From Locusta migratoria (taxonomy: Eukaryota > Arthropoda > Insecta > Orthoptera > Acrididae), in assembly GCA_026315105.1 (NCBI GenBank), contig CM048745.1, positions 281,895,747 through 281,959,746 on the forward strand: a stretch of 64,000 nucleotides of DNA, given 5' to 3'. The position numbers and the translations under genes were made by a program. This document shows positions 20,643 to 32,650 of this stretch, one piece after another. Numbering within the stretch: the stretch's first letter is position 1; each line of letters begins with the position of its first letter. Under the pieces are notes generated by a model. That model searched no databases and had not been told where the DNA came from. It saw nothing but the letters and a program-made list of their open reading frames with translations.

Positions 20643-22553
20643 ACATATGAGTATGACACTCACAACACCACTAGAAGTAATGTCCACCATAAAATCAAAA
20701 AAATCCAGTGGCTATGATAATATATCAACAAATTTGATTAAAAAGTGTGCTTCTGAGCTTAGTGATATTTTAAGTTACTTGTGTAACCAGTCTTTTATCA
20801 GTGGAACATTTCCAGAATGGTTGAAATATGCTGAAGTTAAGCCATTACATAAGAAAGGAGATAAAGAAATTCCATCAAATTTCCGTCCAATTTCACTTTT
20901 GCCTGCATTCTCAAAAATTTTAGAAAAGATAATGTACAGTCATCTTCTTACACATCTTACCACTAATAAACTACGTATTATCCATGTCACAATTCAGGTT
21001 TCTAAAGGGTTCTGATATTGAGAAGGCTATCTACACATACAGTGAGAATGTACTCAATTCATTAGACAATAAATTACATGCCACTGGTATATTTTGTGAC
21101 CTGTCAAAGGCATTTGACTGTGTAAATCACAATATACTTTTAAGCAAATTAGAATATTAACAGGAAGTGCTGCAGAATGGTTCAAATCGTATATCTCCAA
21201 TAGGAAGCAAAGGGTGTCAATAGGAAAGAAAGATGTACTGAATTATCAGGCCTCATCAAATTGGAAACTAATAACATGTGGGGTTCCGCAAGGCTCTATC
21301 TTAGGCCCCCTGCCTTTTCTTGTATATATCAATTACCTTTCCATCATCGACATTATCGAAGGCCAAGTTTGTTTTATTTGCAGATGACACAAATATTGCA
21401 ATAAATAGTAAATCAAATATAGCCGTAGAAAGATCAGCTAATGAAATTTTCATGGACATTAATAAATGGTTCTTAGTCAATTCTCTGTCGTAAACCTTGA
21501 AAAGACACACTATATGTAGTTTAGGACTTGTAAAAGGTTTCCTGCCAGTATATGCCTAGAGTATGACAACAAGGAAATAGAAGAAGTGGAATGTGTCAAA
21601 TTCTTAGGATTACAGCTGGATAATAAATTTAACTGGGAGGAGCACACCACAGAACTGCTGAAGCACCTAGACAAGTCCCTGTTTGCTTTGTGAATGTTGT
21701 CAGATATAGGAGATATAAAAATAAAAAAAGCTAGCATATTATGCATACTTTCAGTCCAAAATGTCAAAAGTTTTCAGAGCACAAAAACATGCGTTAGGGA
21801 TCATTTGTGGTGTCAACTCAAGAACCTCATGTAGAGGGCTATTTAAGGAACTGGGGATACTTACTACTGCTTCCCAATACATTTATTCTCTAATGAAATT
21901 TGTTGTTAAAATATATATTTTTTTCAAAACAATAGCTCAGTCCATGGGATCAATACTAGAAACAAGAATAACTTGCATAAAGATTTAAAGTCACTTACTT
22001 TGGCTCAGAAAGGTGTCCAATATTCAGCAGTACACATTTTCAATTAAATGCCAGCAGCCATAAAAAATTTAACTCACAATAAAGTACAGTTTGAAAAGAG
22101 TCTAAAGGATTTTTTGGTGGCCAACTCCTACTCCATTGATGAATTTCTTACCAGAAGTGATTGATTGTAACTTATTGTATATAATATTCACAAATATGAA
22201 TACTGTGTTCAGTTTGACTTCAGTACAAGTCTTGTGCAGTAATGTAATCATTGTAAATCAGTGTAAAAATAAAACAAAAATTAAAAAATTAAAGATAAAG
22301 TAATTGCTAAGAATTTTAAATGCACCTAGTAAATTACTAAGTAGTAATAAGTTTTTGTGTCCTTTAAAATGTAAATATTTTTAAGATAATTGTTTTTCCT
22401 GACCAATTCCACATCCACAAGGGCAATTACATTTGGGGTCTGTGGAAGGTACATTAACACATATGCTCTCTTTTTGTAAGTATATATTGTGTATTTTGTT
22501 CTGACATGTTCAATTCGGATCTACTGGAATGAAAAGTACATCTAATCTAATCT
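20643..22553 (+). pseudogene. CR1-like element, segment 2: RT, C-terminus and 3' end
   Basis: RT resumes with STIKSKKSSGYDNI (20685), PLHKKGDKE, FRPISLLP (20880), GIFCDLSKAFDCVNH (21087), a degraded QGS block (~21290) and VLFADDT (21372). The thumb and C-terminal region has EVECVKFLGLQ-type sequence (21590), SCRGLFKELGILTTASQYIYSL (21828) and KDFLVANSYSIDEFL, ending in a stop at 22162-22164. The ~390-bp 3'UTR ends in tctaa repeats. Many stops. Confidence 0.82.
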
Positions 22554-23606
22554 AAAACCTGTTGGAGGGCGGGGATTCTCCGCACCATGCATACCTGGGG
22601 TTTTCGTGGCTACCCCCCCCCCCCCCTCTTTATTCTTGCATTTTTAACAAACTGAAGTTTTCAGGTACGAGTGGGCTCTGTTTTGTCAGACCCTTTTGCC
22701 AGGAGAATGAGGTGCCACAGGGCTCCATTTTGAGTGTAGTACTTTTCGCCATAGCAATTAACCCAATTATGGACTGCCTCCCACTCGACGTTTCTGGATC
22801 CCTCTTCGTGGACGATTTCACAATCTACTGCAGCGCTCAAAGAACGTGTCTGTTGGTGCACTGTCTCCAGCGGTGTCTTGACCATCTTTATTCTCAGAGC
22901 ATCACAAATGGCTTCAATTTCTCCAATGAGAAAACAGTACATGAACTTCTGGCGATACAAAGCGTTCCTTCCGCCATTGCTACATTTAGGCCCCATCACT
23001 CTCCCATTTGTGGAGACAACATAATTCTTAGGATAGGAAACTTTGTTGGTCTCCACACGTGTCTTCTCTGGCTGGCCATTGTATACGTTGCCTTAATGCC
23101 CTCCATGTTCTTAGCGGTATGACATAGGGAGCAGATAGAACTGTCCTTCTTCACCTTTATCGGTCCATAGTCTGATCCAAGTTGGATTACAGAAGCATTG
23201 TTTATGCATCCTCACAGCCGTCCGTCTTGCACCATCTTAATTCACCATGGGGGTTACGACTAGTGATTGGAGCCTTCTATACCAGCCCTATTGAAAGCCT
23301 CTTTGCAGAACCTGCCAAATTACCATTGCACTATCGGCGAGATATATTACACTGTCGGTACGCATGCCGGCTGCTGTCGTTGCCCAAACACTCATCCTAC
23401 CCATCATTTATCAATAACTCCCTTGATTGCCAATATGGGGTGTCTGCATCTGCACTGTTGCCTTCCGGAGTTTGTTTTTGTCGCCTGCTTCAGCAACTCG
23501 ATTTCACCCTCGCTGACACCCTTCGAATGGATGTGCACCCAACAGCACCGTGACTTCAGGCACAGGTTTGTGTCCACCGCGAACTCGGCTCACTCCCAAA
23601 GGAGAG
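22554..23606 (+). pseudogene. LINE B segment 3: RT palm to pre-RNase H
   Basis: Continues the RT cut at 14293: CWRAGILRTMHTWGFRG, a poly(C) run at 22613-22626, QENEVPQGSILSVVLF (22703), the catalytic FVDDF (22807) and the thumb (ITEALFMH...). It is cut at 23606 by element C just before RNase H, which resumes at 29373. Confidence 0.82.
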
Positions 23607-24188
23607 CCCCCAAGGAAGCCCACAGCTCTTTTGTGGGTACATATGTGACGCGCACGGGGCCCTGAGCCGAAATGGCCTTTCTTCTGTCCCAGGCCGCTTC
23701 CCTCTTTCCCTCCGGTTTGTGCCTTCACCCGGAGACGGGAGTTTTCAGTCAGTCCAAGGTTTCTTTTTCAATTCCTCTAAGACTTCTCCCTTTCTTGGTC
23801 CTCTTGCCTTCCTGTTCTTTCACCTTCCCCTCTTGCTCTTTTCTCCTTGTCCTTGACCCACCCTTTAATCTCTGCCTCGGTGTTTGAGATTCTGCCTCCT
23901 TCATCCCTTTCTCTCCTTCCTCTCTTCTTTCCTCCCTGTGCGTGTCTGAAGGTCAACCCACGCTGTAGGGCACATATGTACCCCCGGTACAGGCCGGGCC
24001 CAGGGAGGGGTGATTACCCGAGCTGGTAGCTTCTGAACATGCCGATTGATTGGTCCCTCCGTCTGTTCTCAGGAGGTGTGACCTGAGGTGCAAACAGTCA
24101 CCTAAGGCAGGTGCACTCTTAATGAGGGCCCTCACAAGGAAGGAGCGCGCCATCGAAGACGCCGGTAATCATGGGGGACACTTCCGCT

Positions 24189-25570
24189 ATGAAACCTTCC
24201 AAATCTATTATATCTTTGACCCAAAAATGAAAACATGACGAATCTCAGTCCAAGAAAGTCTTGCCTCACATTCCTAAATTCCTTGTAGTATCTCGTACTA
24301 ATGATCAGGATTTTTCTTCTGTGAATCCTTTTCTTATTCAGAAGGGTGTCGATGCGATTACAGGTCCCTTGAAGACCTACTCCAGACAGCACAATGGGAC
24401 CTTGTTGCTCGAAATTGAGAATGCCTTTCAGGCACAGAAATTACTCCGGGCTATGCTAGTGCGTACCTTGCCTTTGAAAGTGGAGGCTCACCGCACCCTC
24501 TCATCTCTTCGCGGGGGGTAGTCTTGATGAGATCCCTGGATGGGTTATCGGACGACGATATACTCAATTATATGTCCGATCAGGGAGTTACGGCTGTTCA
24601 TCGCGTCATGAAAAAAGTTAACAATGATCTCGTGCCGACTCGTACTGTCTTCTGAACTTTCGACAGGGTTGACCTACCATCTAACGTGAAAGCGGGCTAC
24701 GAAGTCATTTCTGTTCTCCCGTATATACCCAATCCTACACGAAGCTACCATTGCCAGAGATTTAATTATACTGGTAAATCTTGTCCTAATGCAGCCAAGT
24801 GCACCACCTGTGGCAGGGACGCCCATGAGGGTGAATGTCCACCTCCATCCCCTCGCTGCATTAATTGCATGGGTGACGATACTGCTTCTTCACGGGTCAT
24901 CCAGGAGATTTGTGTTGAGGAAAAGGTTTCAACGTCTACAGCTCGGAAGTTATTAGTGAGTAGGAAGCCCGCTGTACTCCCATCGGGTACTTACAGCCAG
25001 GTCCTCACCTCCCCTCGACCAACTAAGGAGGTAGGCACTCAGACCTGTGATTTCACCTTCTGTGACACTGTTGTCAGATTGGCTAGCCCAAAAATTGCTC
25101 ATTCCACCTCTCCGATCCCTCCTGCCCGTTCTACAGTGCATTCGTCGACCAGTTCCCACACATCCTGGGCCGAGCACCTAAATATGCTGCTCGGATTTAA
25201 AAGAAAAAAGAACCTGTTCGTGACGATTTCCTCAAAACTCCGTCTTCTCTTTTTCTACTCGTCATGACTCTAAGAAGGCTCACGAAAAGAACAGCCCTCC
25301 CCCTTCTCCACCGCAGCGTGACTCTTCGGTCACGCTATCCAACAGTTGCCGGCCTCGGCCGTCTTCTGTTTCACCGGGCCGCTCTGTCAGCCGGGCACCC
25401 GGCCCTTTACTGGCGGTGGAAGCTGCCCCTCCTGATCAACTCAGGGAGGTGGCAGACATGTCGAACCTATGGACCACGATCCTTTGCCCTAGAAAGTGAT
25501 AGCAGTGCTCCCTCGAAGTCCAGCCCTCAGCGGCCATCGAGGTGACCTCGTTTGCTAGTTCCTTCTTTTC
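24189..25570 (+). pseudogene. LINE C ORF1 (gag-like), broken
   Basis: Homology with A ORF1 runs from VSRTNDQDFSSVNPFLIQ (24291) through the knuckles CTTCGRDAHEGEC and CINCMGDD (24800-24880); the third knuckle has lost its His. Frameshifts near 24520 and TGA at 24654 break it. A Ser/Thr-rich tail follows. Confidence 0.82.
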
Positions 25571-25587
25571 TTCTCTCATATTTTATC

Positions 25588-28500
25588 ATGGCACTCCTTC
25601 AATGGAATATTCGTGGCATTCATTCCAATTGGGAGGAATTAAAACTACTCTTTCGATTGCACTGCCCACTTCTAGATTATCTCCAAGAAACTTAAGTTAC
25701 ATCTATGTGATCATGCAGACTTCTCCCACTACACCTCTGTGTGTTTCAACCTGCCCCCTGTGGAAGGTACTCCAGCCCATGGAGGGGTTCTGATGCTCAT
25801 TCAGGACGACGTTTATTACCATCCCATTTCATTGCATACTCATCTATAGGCAGTTGCCGTCATTATCACTCTCTCCACCTTTTCCTTTTCCCTCTGTAAT
25901 ATCTATTCGCCATCGTCGTCTGCCCTTACTAGGGCAGATGTGCTACACCTCGTTGACCCGCTCCCTTCACCTTTCGTGTTAGTAGGTGACTTCAATGCCC
26001 ACCACCCACTATGGGGCTCTCCAGCACCATGTCCTAGGGGCTCCCTTTTAGTGGACCTTTTCCACCACCTCAATCTTGTCTGCCTCAACAGCGATGCACC
26101 GACCTTCCTTTCCGGCACAACACATACTTACTCCCACTTAGACCTCGCGATATGCACCCCTCAGCTTGTGCGGCGGTTCGAGTGGTATGCACTTTCTGAC
26201 ATGTACTCGAGTTATCATTTCCCTTGTGTAATTCACCTCCTGCCACATACCCCATCTCCTCGTTCCACCAGTTGGAACATCTCTAAGGCTGACTGGGGGC
26301 TTTATTTTTCCACGGCTGTTTTCCACAATCAGACTTTTCCCAGCTGTGACAGTCAGATCGAATACACCACATTGAGGTTTTTCTCACCGCTGCCGAACAT
26401 TCCTTACCTCGTACATCCTCCTCTCCACGTCGCGTCCCGGTCCCTTGGTGGACTGCAGCTTGCCGCGCCGCTCTCAGAGCCTGGCGACGTGCTTTACGCA
26501 CCTTCCACCACCACCCTACATTGGAAAACTGTATCAATTATAAACGACTGCAAGCACAATGTTGTCGTGTTATAAAAGACAGCAAAAAAGCTTGCTGGAC
26601 TGCTTTTACCAGTTCTTTTAACCGATTTACTCCCTCCTTGGCTGTCTGGGGTGGCCTACGCCGTTTATCCGGCATCAAGGTCCACTCCCCGATTTCTGGC
26701 CTGACCGTCGAGAACGCAGTCCTTGTGGACCCCGCTGATGTTTCCAACACTTTGGGCTACTCCTTTGCGAAGGTTTTGAGCTCTGCCCATTACCACCCTG
26801 CCTTTCTACCAGGCAGAGGAGGCACGGCTGCCTTCTTTCCACTCTTTTAATCGTCAAAGTTGTAATGTCTCCTTCACCATGCAGACCGTGCTCTCACCCT
26901 GTCCCGATCTTCTACTCCTGGGCCCGATTCCATCCATATTGAGATCGTGAAGAACCTTTCTCATGTGTTTCCTTCCTAGCACCTATAATCACATATGGAC
27001 TGAAGGTCAGGTTCCCACAAGTTGGTGTGAAGCCATTTTTGTCCCCATCCCCAAACCAGAAAAGGACAAACATCTTCCTTCCAGTTATTGCCCCATTTCT
27101 CTGATGAGCTGTGACTGTTTGGTGATGGAATGCATGGTTAACGCTCGGCTCGGTTGGTCTGGCTCCTCGAATCTCAACGCCTCCTGACTAATGTTCAATG
27201 TGGTTTTCATAGACACTGCTCTGCTGCTGATCATTACCTAGTCAACCTTCATTATGAATAACTTTCTAAGGAAGCATCAAACGGTAGCAGTGTTCTTCGA
27301 CTTGGAGAAGGCTTACGATACCTGTTGGATGGCGGGCATTCTCTGCACTTTACACACATGGGGCCTTCGTGGCCGCCTCCCTCTCTTTATTCAAGTGTTT
27401 TTGGCGGATCGCAAGTTCCGGGTAAGGGTGGGCTCTGTTTTGTCAGATATCTTTTGCCAGGAGAATGGGGTACCACAGGTCTCCATCTTGAGCGTGGCTC
27501 TCTTTGCCATGTCAATAAATCCGATCATGGATTGCCTTTCAGCTGATGTTTCCAGATCCCTTTTTGTAGACGATTTTGCAATTTATTGCAGCTCCCAGCG
27601 AACGTGTCTCTTCGAGCATTGTCTTCAAAGCTGTCTTGACCGCCTATATTCCTGGAGCTTTGTAAATGGCTTCCACTTCTCCGCTGAGAAAACAGTGTGT
27701 ATAAACTTCTGGACATACAAGGAATTTCTTCCACCATCTCTACGTCTCGGGCCCGTTGCTCTCCCATTCGGGGAGACAAAATTCTTGGGGCTAATGTTGG
27801 ATTGGAAACTTTGCTGGTCCCCACACATGTCCTACCTGGCTGCCCGTTGTGCCCGATCCCTTAATGTTCTTCGTGTCCTTAGTGGCACATCATGGAGAGT
27901 ATATCATACCTTTCTGCTTCACCTTTACCAGGCCATTGTACAGTCAAAGCTGGACTACGGAAGCTTTGTATACTCTTCTGCACGGCCGTCCCTCCTCCGC
28001 CGTCTCAACTCCATTCACCATCAGGGATTACGCCTCGCGATCGGTGAATTTTATACCAGCCCTGTTGAAAGCCTTTATGCCGAAGCTGCTGTACTTCTCG
28101 GCATGACATACTCTTGTGTCGGTATGCATGCCAACTGCTGTCGATGCCCAACCATCCATCTTCTCATTATTCTTTGATGACTCCCTCGATAGCCAATATC
28201 GGTTGTCTGCGATAGCCTTGCTTCCACCTGGAGTTTGGTTTCGCTGCCTGCTTCATCGGCTCGATTTTACCCTTCCTTCCACCTTTCGGTTGAGCGAGAG
28301 CCCATTGCCACCGTGGCATTAGGCCCAGGTTCACACCCACCTTGAACTTAGTTCGCTCCACAAGGAAAGCACTCCAGATTTGGTATATCGCTCAAGGCTT
28401 GTCGATCTCCATTCACAGTTCGATAATGCCATATTTATCTACACTGATGGTTCCAAGAGCACTAACGGTGTCGGATATGCCGGGGACAACCTGTTCCAAT

Positions 28501-29217
28501 ACAGACTCCCTGACCGGAGCTCGAATTTCACGGCTGAGCTTTTTGCCCTCCACCAGGGTGTTTTATACGTCCACCGTCGCTGTCATCCCTTTTATGCCAT
28601 CTGCTCTGACTCCCTTAGTGCCCTGCAGGCTTAGGGACCCTTTCTCAACACATTCTGTCATGTATCGAATCCAATGCTCCCTTCAGTTGCTAGCAGATAA
28701 TGGCTGTCACGTTTGTTTTCTGTGGATCCCTGGCCACGTGGGTGTGCCCGAGAATGAGACTGCCAACATTGCAGCTAAGGCAGCAGCTCTTTTGCCTCGT
28801 ATGGCTACCTTTTGCATCCCATCAGACGATATTCAACAGGCTCTTCACTGGTGTATTGTGTCGTCCTGGCACAGTTCGTGGTTCTCACTCCACGACAATA
28901 AACTGAGAACCGTAAAACTGATCCTGACCGCTTGGAGGATCTCCTCACGCCCCTCTCGGCGAGATGAGGTCATCCTGGCCCATTTGCGGATCGGTCACTG
29001 CCACCGTCATTTGCTAAACACTGACCCTGAACTGCTATGCTCCTGTGGTGAATTGATGATGGTGCGACATGTTTTACTGTCTTGTCGTAATTTTAACCAT
29101 CTCTGTGTAGCCCTTAATTTGCTGTTTACTCTGGAGGAACTATTAGCTGATGACACACGAGCAGCTGCTCGAGTTTTATGTTTTATCAACATGGCTAATT
29201 TATCAAAGGATATTTAA
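25588..29217 (+). pseudogene. LINE C ORF2: endonuclease, RT, RNase H, broken
   Basis: ATG at 25588 begins MALLQWNIRGIHSNW. Endonuclease: VGDFNAHHPLWGS (25983). RT is open from 27254: VAVFFDLEKAYDTCW, QENGVPQVSILS (Gly to Val in the QGS motif) and FVDDFAIY (27564-27587). RNase H: IYTDGSKST (28437), FTAELFALH (28525), CSDSLSAL (28603), WIPGHVGV (28722). C-terminal Cys/His motif CSCGELMMVRHVLLSC near 29040. Stop taa at 29215-29217. At least five frameshifts or stops. A T-run follows at 29228. Confidence 0.85.
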
Positions 29218-29372
29218 CCTTTCTATTTTTTTTTTTTTTTTTGTCCTTCTGTTTTAACTTTCTCTTGATACTCTCCTTTCTGGCAGTTATAAATTTTTTC
29301 GAGATCTAGCGAATTCCAGTTCTGATCTGGGCAACAATGACCTGAGAAGTTGTGCACCCTAAAACCACAAAA

Positions 29373-30345
29373 AAGAGAGAGAGAGTATCCCGTATTCGGT
29401 GTATCGCTCAAGGTTTTGTTGAACTTCATTCACAGCTTGATAATAACATTTTCATCTATACAGATGGAACTAAGAACACTGTTGGTGTCGGATCCGCCTT
29501 TGTCGCCGGGTTCGAAAGCTTTCAATACAAGCTCATTGACCAATGCTCAAATTTCACAGCTGAGCTTTTTGCTATCTATCAGGCAGTCCAATATGTTCAC
29601 TGCCACCACCACTCTTCTTATATCATCTGCTCTGATTCACTCAGTGCCATTCCGAATCTTAAAGACCCATATCTGGTCCATCCTGTTGTACACTGAATCA
29701 AATGCTCCCTTCAACTGGTAGCCGAAGACGGCTTTCACGTTCGCTTCCTGTGGGTACCTGGCCACGTAGGTGTGCTGGGGAGCAAGGCTGCAGATGCTGC
29801 GGCCAGGGCTACCACTCTCGTACCTCGGACAGCTACCATTTGTGTCCCTTGAAACAACATTCAAGGGGTTATTTGCCAGCGCAGTATCACATCATGGCAT
29901 AGGCTGTGGTCCTCGCTTCAGGACAATAAGCAAATAACTATAAAACTGATCCCGACGGCTTGGAAGACCTCCTCCCGCACCTCCTGGTGGGAGGAGGTCA
30001 TCTTGGCCTGGCTGAGAGTCGGTCATTGCCGGTTCAACCATGAAACAGTTATCAACAGACGACCCCCCACCATTGTGCTTCTGCGGTCACCCGATGACAG
30101 TGCACCATGTTTTAATGTTCTGCCCCAATTTTCATCATTTTCGTGTTGCAGTAGGTTTTGCAAGAAATTTTAGCTGATGACACACAGTCAGCTGCTAAAG
30201 TTTTGCGTTTTACACATATGACTAATTTGTCCAAGGTCATTTAATTCCTTCTATTGATGTTTTTTATTCCTCGTTTTAGTAATATTCTGAAATTATCCTT
30301 ATCGGTACGTTTTTTAACCTTGTTTTAAGCCAAACTAGGGTCAAT
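29373..30345 (+). pseudogene. LINE B segment 4: RNase H, tail and 3'UTR
   Basis: Resumes exactly after element C: IFIYTDGTKNTVGVGSA (29449), FTAELFAIYQAVQYV, ICSDSLSAI (29620-29650), WVPGHVGVLG (29750) and a degraded C-terminal Cys/His region to a stop near 30244. The ~100-bp 3'UTR (ending near ..ggtcaatgacc) has lost its terminal tail. Confidence 0.82.
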
Positions 30346-30436
30346 GACCCCTGCAATTGTCGACCACAGTTGGTTGTACTGGGCCCTTCAAACCGGTTCC
30401 TCATGCTGCATTGTAGGAGCGTAAACACTCCTTGGC

Positions 30437-30908
30437 CTTCCTGCCAGGGGGCTCATTGCTCTTTGCTGAGTATATGCTTGGCTACCATTGACCCCCAGCC
30501 TCTGCAGCACTACTTATTTTCAATGCTGTATTTCCTCCCTCCCACTGTTTTCCCTCCCTTTGAGACAGCCTGATGCCTCCTTCAGGAAACTGAAGAGTAG
30601 GACAATATTTCAGAACACTCAGAATATTTCCTTTTTCAATCTTTCCTTTCCAACTTCTTCTTTCTTATTCCTCCTCTTCCTTTTTTTCCTCCACTTCATT
30701 GTTGGAGGCCTCTCTTATCTTCCTCTTTTCTCCTCGCTGTGTGTTCCGGAAGGCTGTCCATGCATTTGATGTGTAAAAGTGACTGGGTACTATGCAAGTC
30801 CCAGCCCTAAGTTGACATGTAGAGTTTGCATGTACCGCCTGATAAAGGTGAGGCTAAGAAATCGGTGATTGCCTGAGCTGTAACCTTCCCAAAATACCGA
30901 TTGGTACC
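30437..30908 (+). mobile_element. Orphan 5'UTR of an I-like LINE ('D')
   Basis: Matches the 5' end of element A throughout (cagggggctca...gctgagta...gcctctgcagcac) including the internal gtgactgggta...gcaagtcccagccc block. It ends at ccgattggtacctc, the point corresponding to ~A 758, well before ORF1. No coding part of this copy is present. Confidence 0.82.
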
Positions 30909-31317
30909 TCTGAATAATCTTGGACTTATTGCTGTGTCAAATCTTGATAACGTGCGAGGACAGTTTTAACCACAAGAACGGGTACAATCTTAGCGGTGCA
31001 TGGAAATGAATGCTCGATACAGAGAAGCGACAAAGACATCCCATACAGCGTCACGATACTATGGAAGCAGTGGCCCCACCAGTACGAACGCCAATACCAT
31101 CTGTGACGGCATTACATAGCCACCAGCCAATCAGATGATGACCAATCACAAGCCATCTACTTGCTATTTAAGACCACCGCAGCACTACACAACCAGCCAG
31201 TTTTTTCTGACGAAAGCGATCGAGGTAATCGCTGAAAGTTTGAAGTTTTATCAAGATCTGACGCAGCAAGAAGTCAGAGAATGTTTTATATAAGAGTGCA
31301 GTCATGAAAAACTTCGT

Positions 31318-31753
31318 TCTCATTTTACTTTCCTCTACATGGAGGACATTGTGCACCAGGTTCGTCAAGTGGAGAAGCTGTGCACAAACATGCACAGTTG
31401 CGGAGTAATTTGGCATTCCTGCAATGTTGCCGAGACAAGGACATTGTACCAACGTTTGCTGTGGTGAAACATCATATAAGGTCAGCAAGAGTGCAAATAT
31501 TTTACGAAAGACCAGTCTGGCTATCTTCAAAGACAGGATACAACACACAAGGTATGAACTGGATACTAATGCACGATCCTTATATAACTGTCATCTTTTG
31601 ACTGCAGTTCTCACACCTCTCGACTGTGAGTGGATGTATATGACAATGACAGCTCATCAAAGAGCACATCATAGCATTACATCAGCTAAACAAGCAAGGA
31701 AATTTGAGCGGCTTGCTGACAAACAAAAAACACTGTCATCTGGTCTTGTATAG
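31318..31753 (+). pseudogene. PLE N-terminal domain
   Basis: Two frames give a typical PLE N-terminus: KHAQLRSNLAFLQCCRDKDIVPTF and VKHHIRSAR, then SLAIFKDRIQHTRYELD, LTAHQRAHHSI and KFERLADKQK. One frameshift near 31480. This domain precedes the RT in Penelope/Neptune elements; its function is unknown. Confidence 0.78.
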
Positions 31754-32650
31754 TTCGCGGACAAACTAGTTCAGAAGAGCACTCCCAAAGGCGAACTACG
31801 CGAACTAGTTCGCAGATCCCTCGCCTCTTAGTTCATCCACTCCTTTTCCTAAGACTGACAAGGAACAGGTAGAGGACGCGAGAGTGTGCAGAATCACGTG
31901 ATTCCCTTCTGCCAGTTACCTTCATTTCAAGCTGAGATGCAGCTCAGCTGTAGTTTTACAGTTCACTGCCACAATAAATCTTATTTTAAAAATAAAGTAC
32001 TACGAGTACTCTATACGCAAAGTAGTTGAATACCATTAATCACCCATTGGTGTAAATAACTAGTTTATTTGCCTAAGTATTTGATGTCAAATTGCCAAAA
32101 AATATGGGTAATAGCACACGCTTTGGCAACACTGATTCATTATGTAAAAAAGCTGTCATAAAAAAGAGCTCTTTTAGTAGCAGTAGCAAAAGCCAAAAAG
32201 AGTGGACGAACTAGGAGCAGTGGACGATTATGCCAAACGTATCTCGCTTCATAGTTCGTTGGATTATTTTCCGAAGACCGACGGGCAATAGCGAGAGGGC
32301 ACGTAGCAGAATTAAAAATCACGTGTTTGCCTTCTGCTGATGCGTCATTTCGAGGAGAGTGTCTGCCTGCTAGATTACATAGTTCAGTGCTACAAAATTT
32401 CTGTTGCCAAGATATAGAGATAACTCTAAACTTAAACACGAAAAATTATCCACAAACTGTTTCTTTTGGTTTGCGTGATATCGTTAGTGGCTCAAGCAGC
32501 AAGCGCACGAAGCAGCTAGGTGGGGGAACTTTCCCCTCCACCTGTATGTGCAGACCACGCCGCTCAGCCATCACTGGGAGCGGACGAACTAAAAGAGTGA
32601 ACTAGTTTCGGCAGAGCCGCGAACTAAAGTGAGCGCTCATGATCGCGAAC
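31754..32650. mobile_element. Insertion in the PLE with tagttcgcg termini and an internal duplication
   Basis: Interrupts the PLE between its N-terminal domain and RT. The left end reads tagttcgcgg and the right end cgcgaacta, inverted, each abutting a TA. Many further gcgaacta/tagttcgc motifs lie near both ends. Two diverged ~180-bp direct repeats, each containing atcacgtg (31895-31905 and 32318-32328), lie ~420 bp apart. No coding sequence. Best guess: a non-autonomous DNA transposon; superfamily undecided. Confidence 0.6.

Larger units (their letters stand above)
23607..29372 (+). mobile_element. I-like LINE 'C', full length, inserted in LINE B
   Basis: Starts cccccaaggaagcccac with the same stem-like 5' start as A and B, and ends ccctaaaaccac plus A-run near 29372 exactly like A. 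Flanking bases (aaaggagag before 23607, aaagagag after the A-run) suggest a short, slightly diverged TSD. Contains ORF1 and ORF2, both broken. It resembles B more closely than A. Confidence 0.85.
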
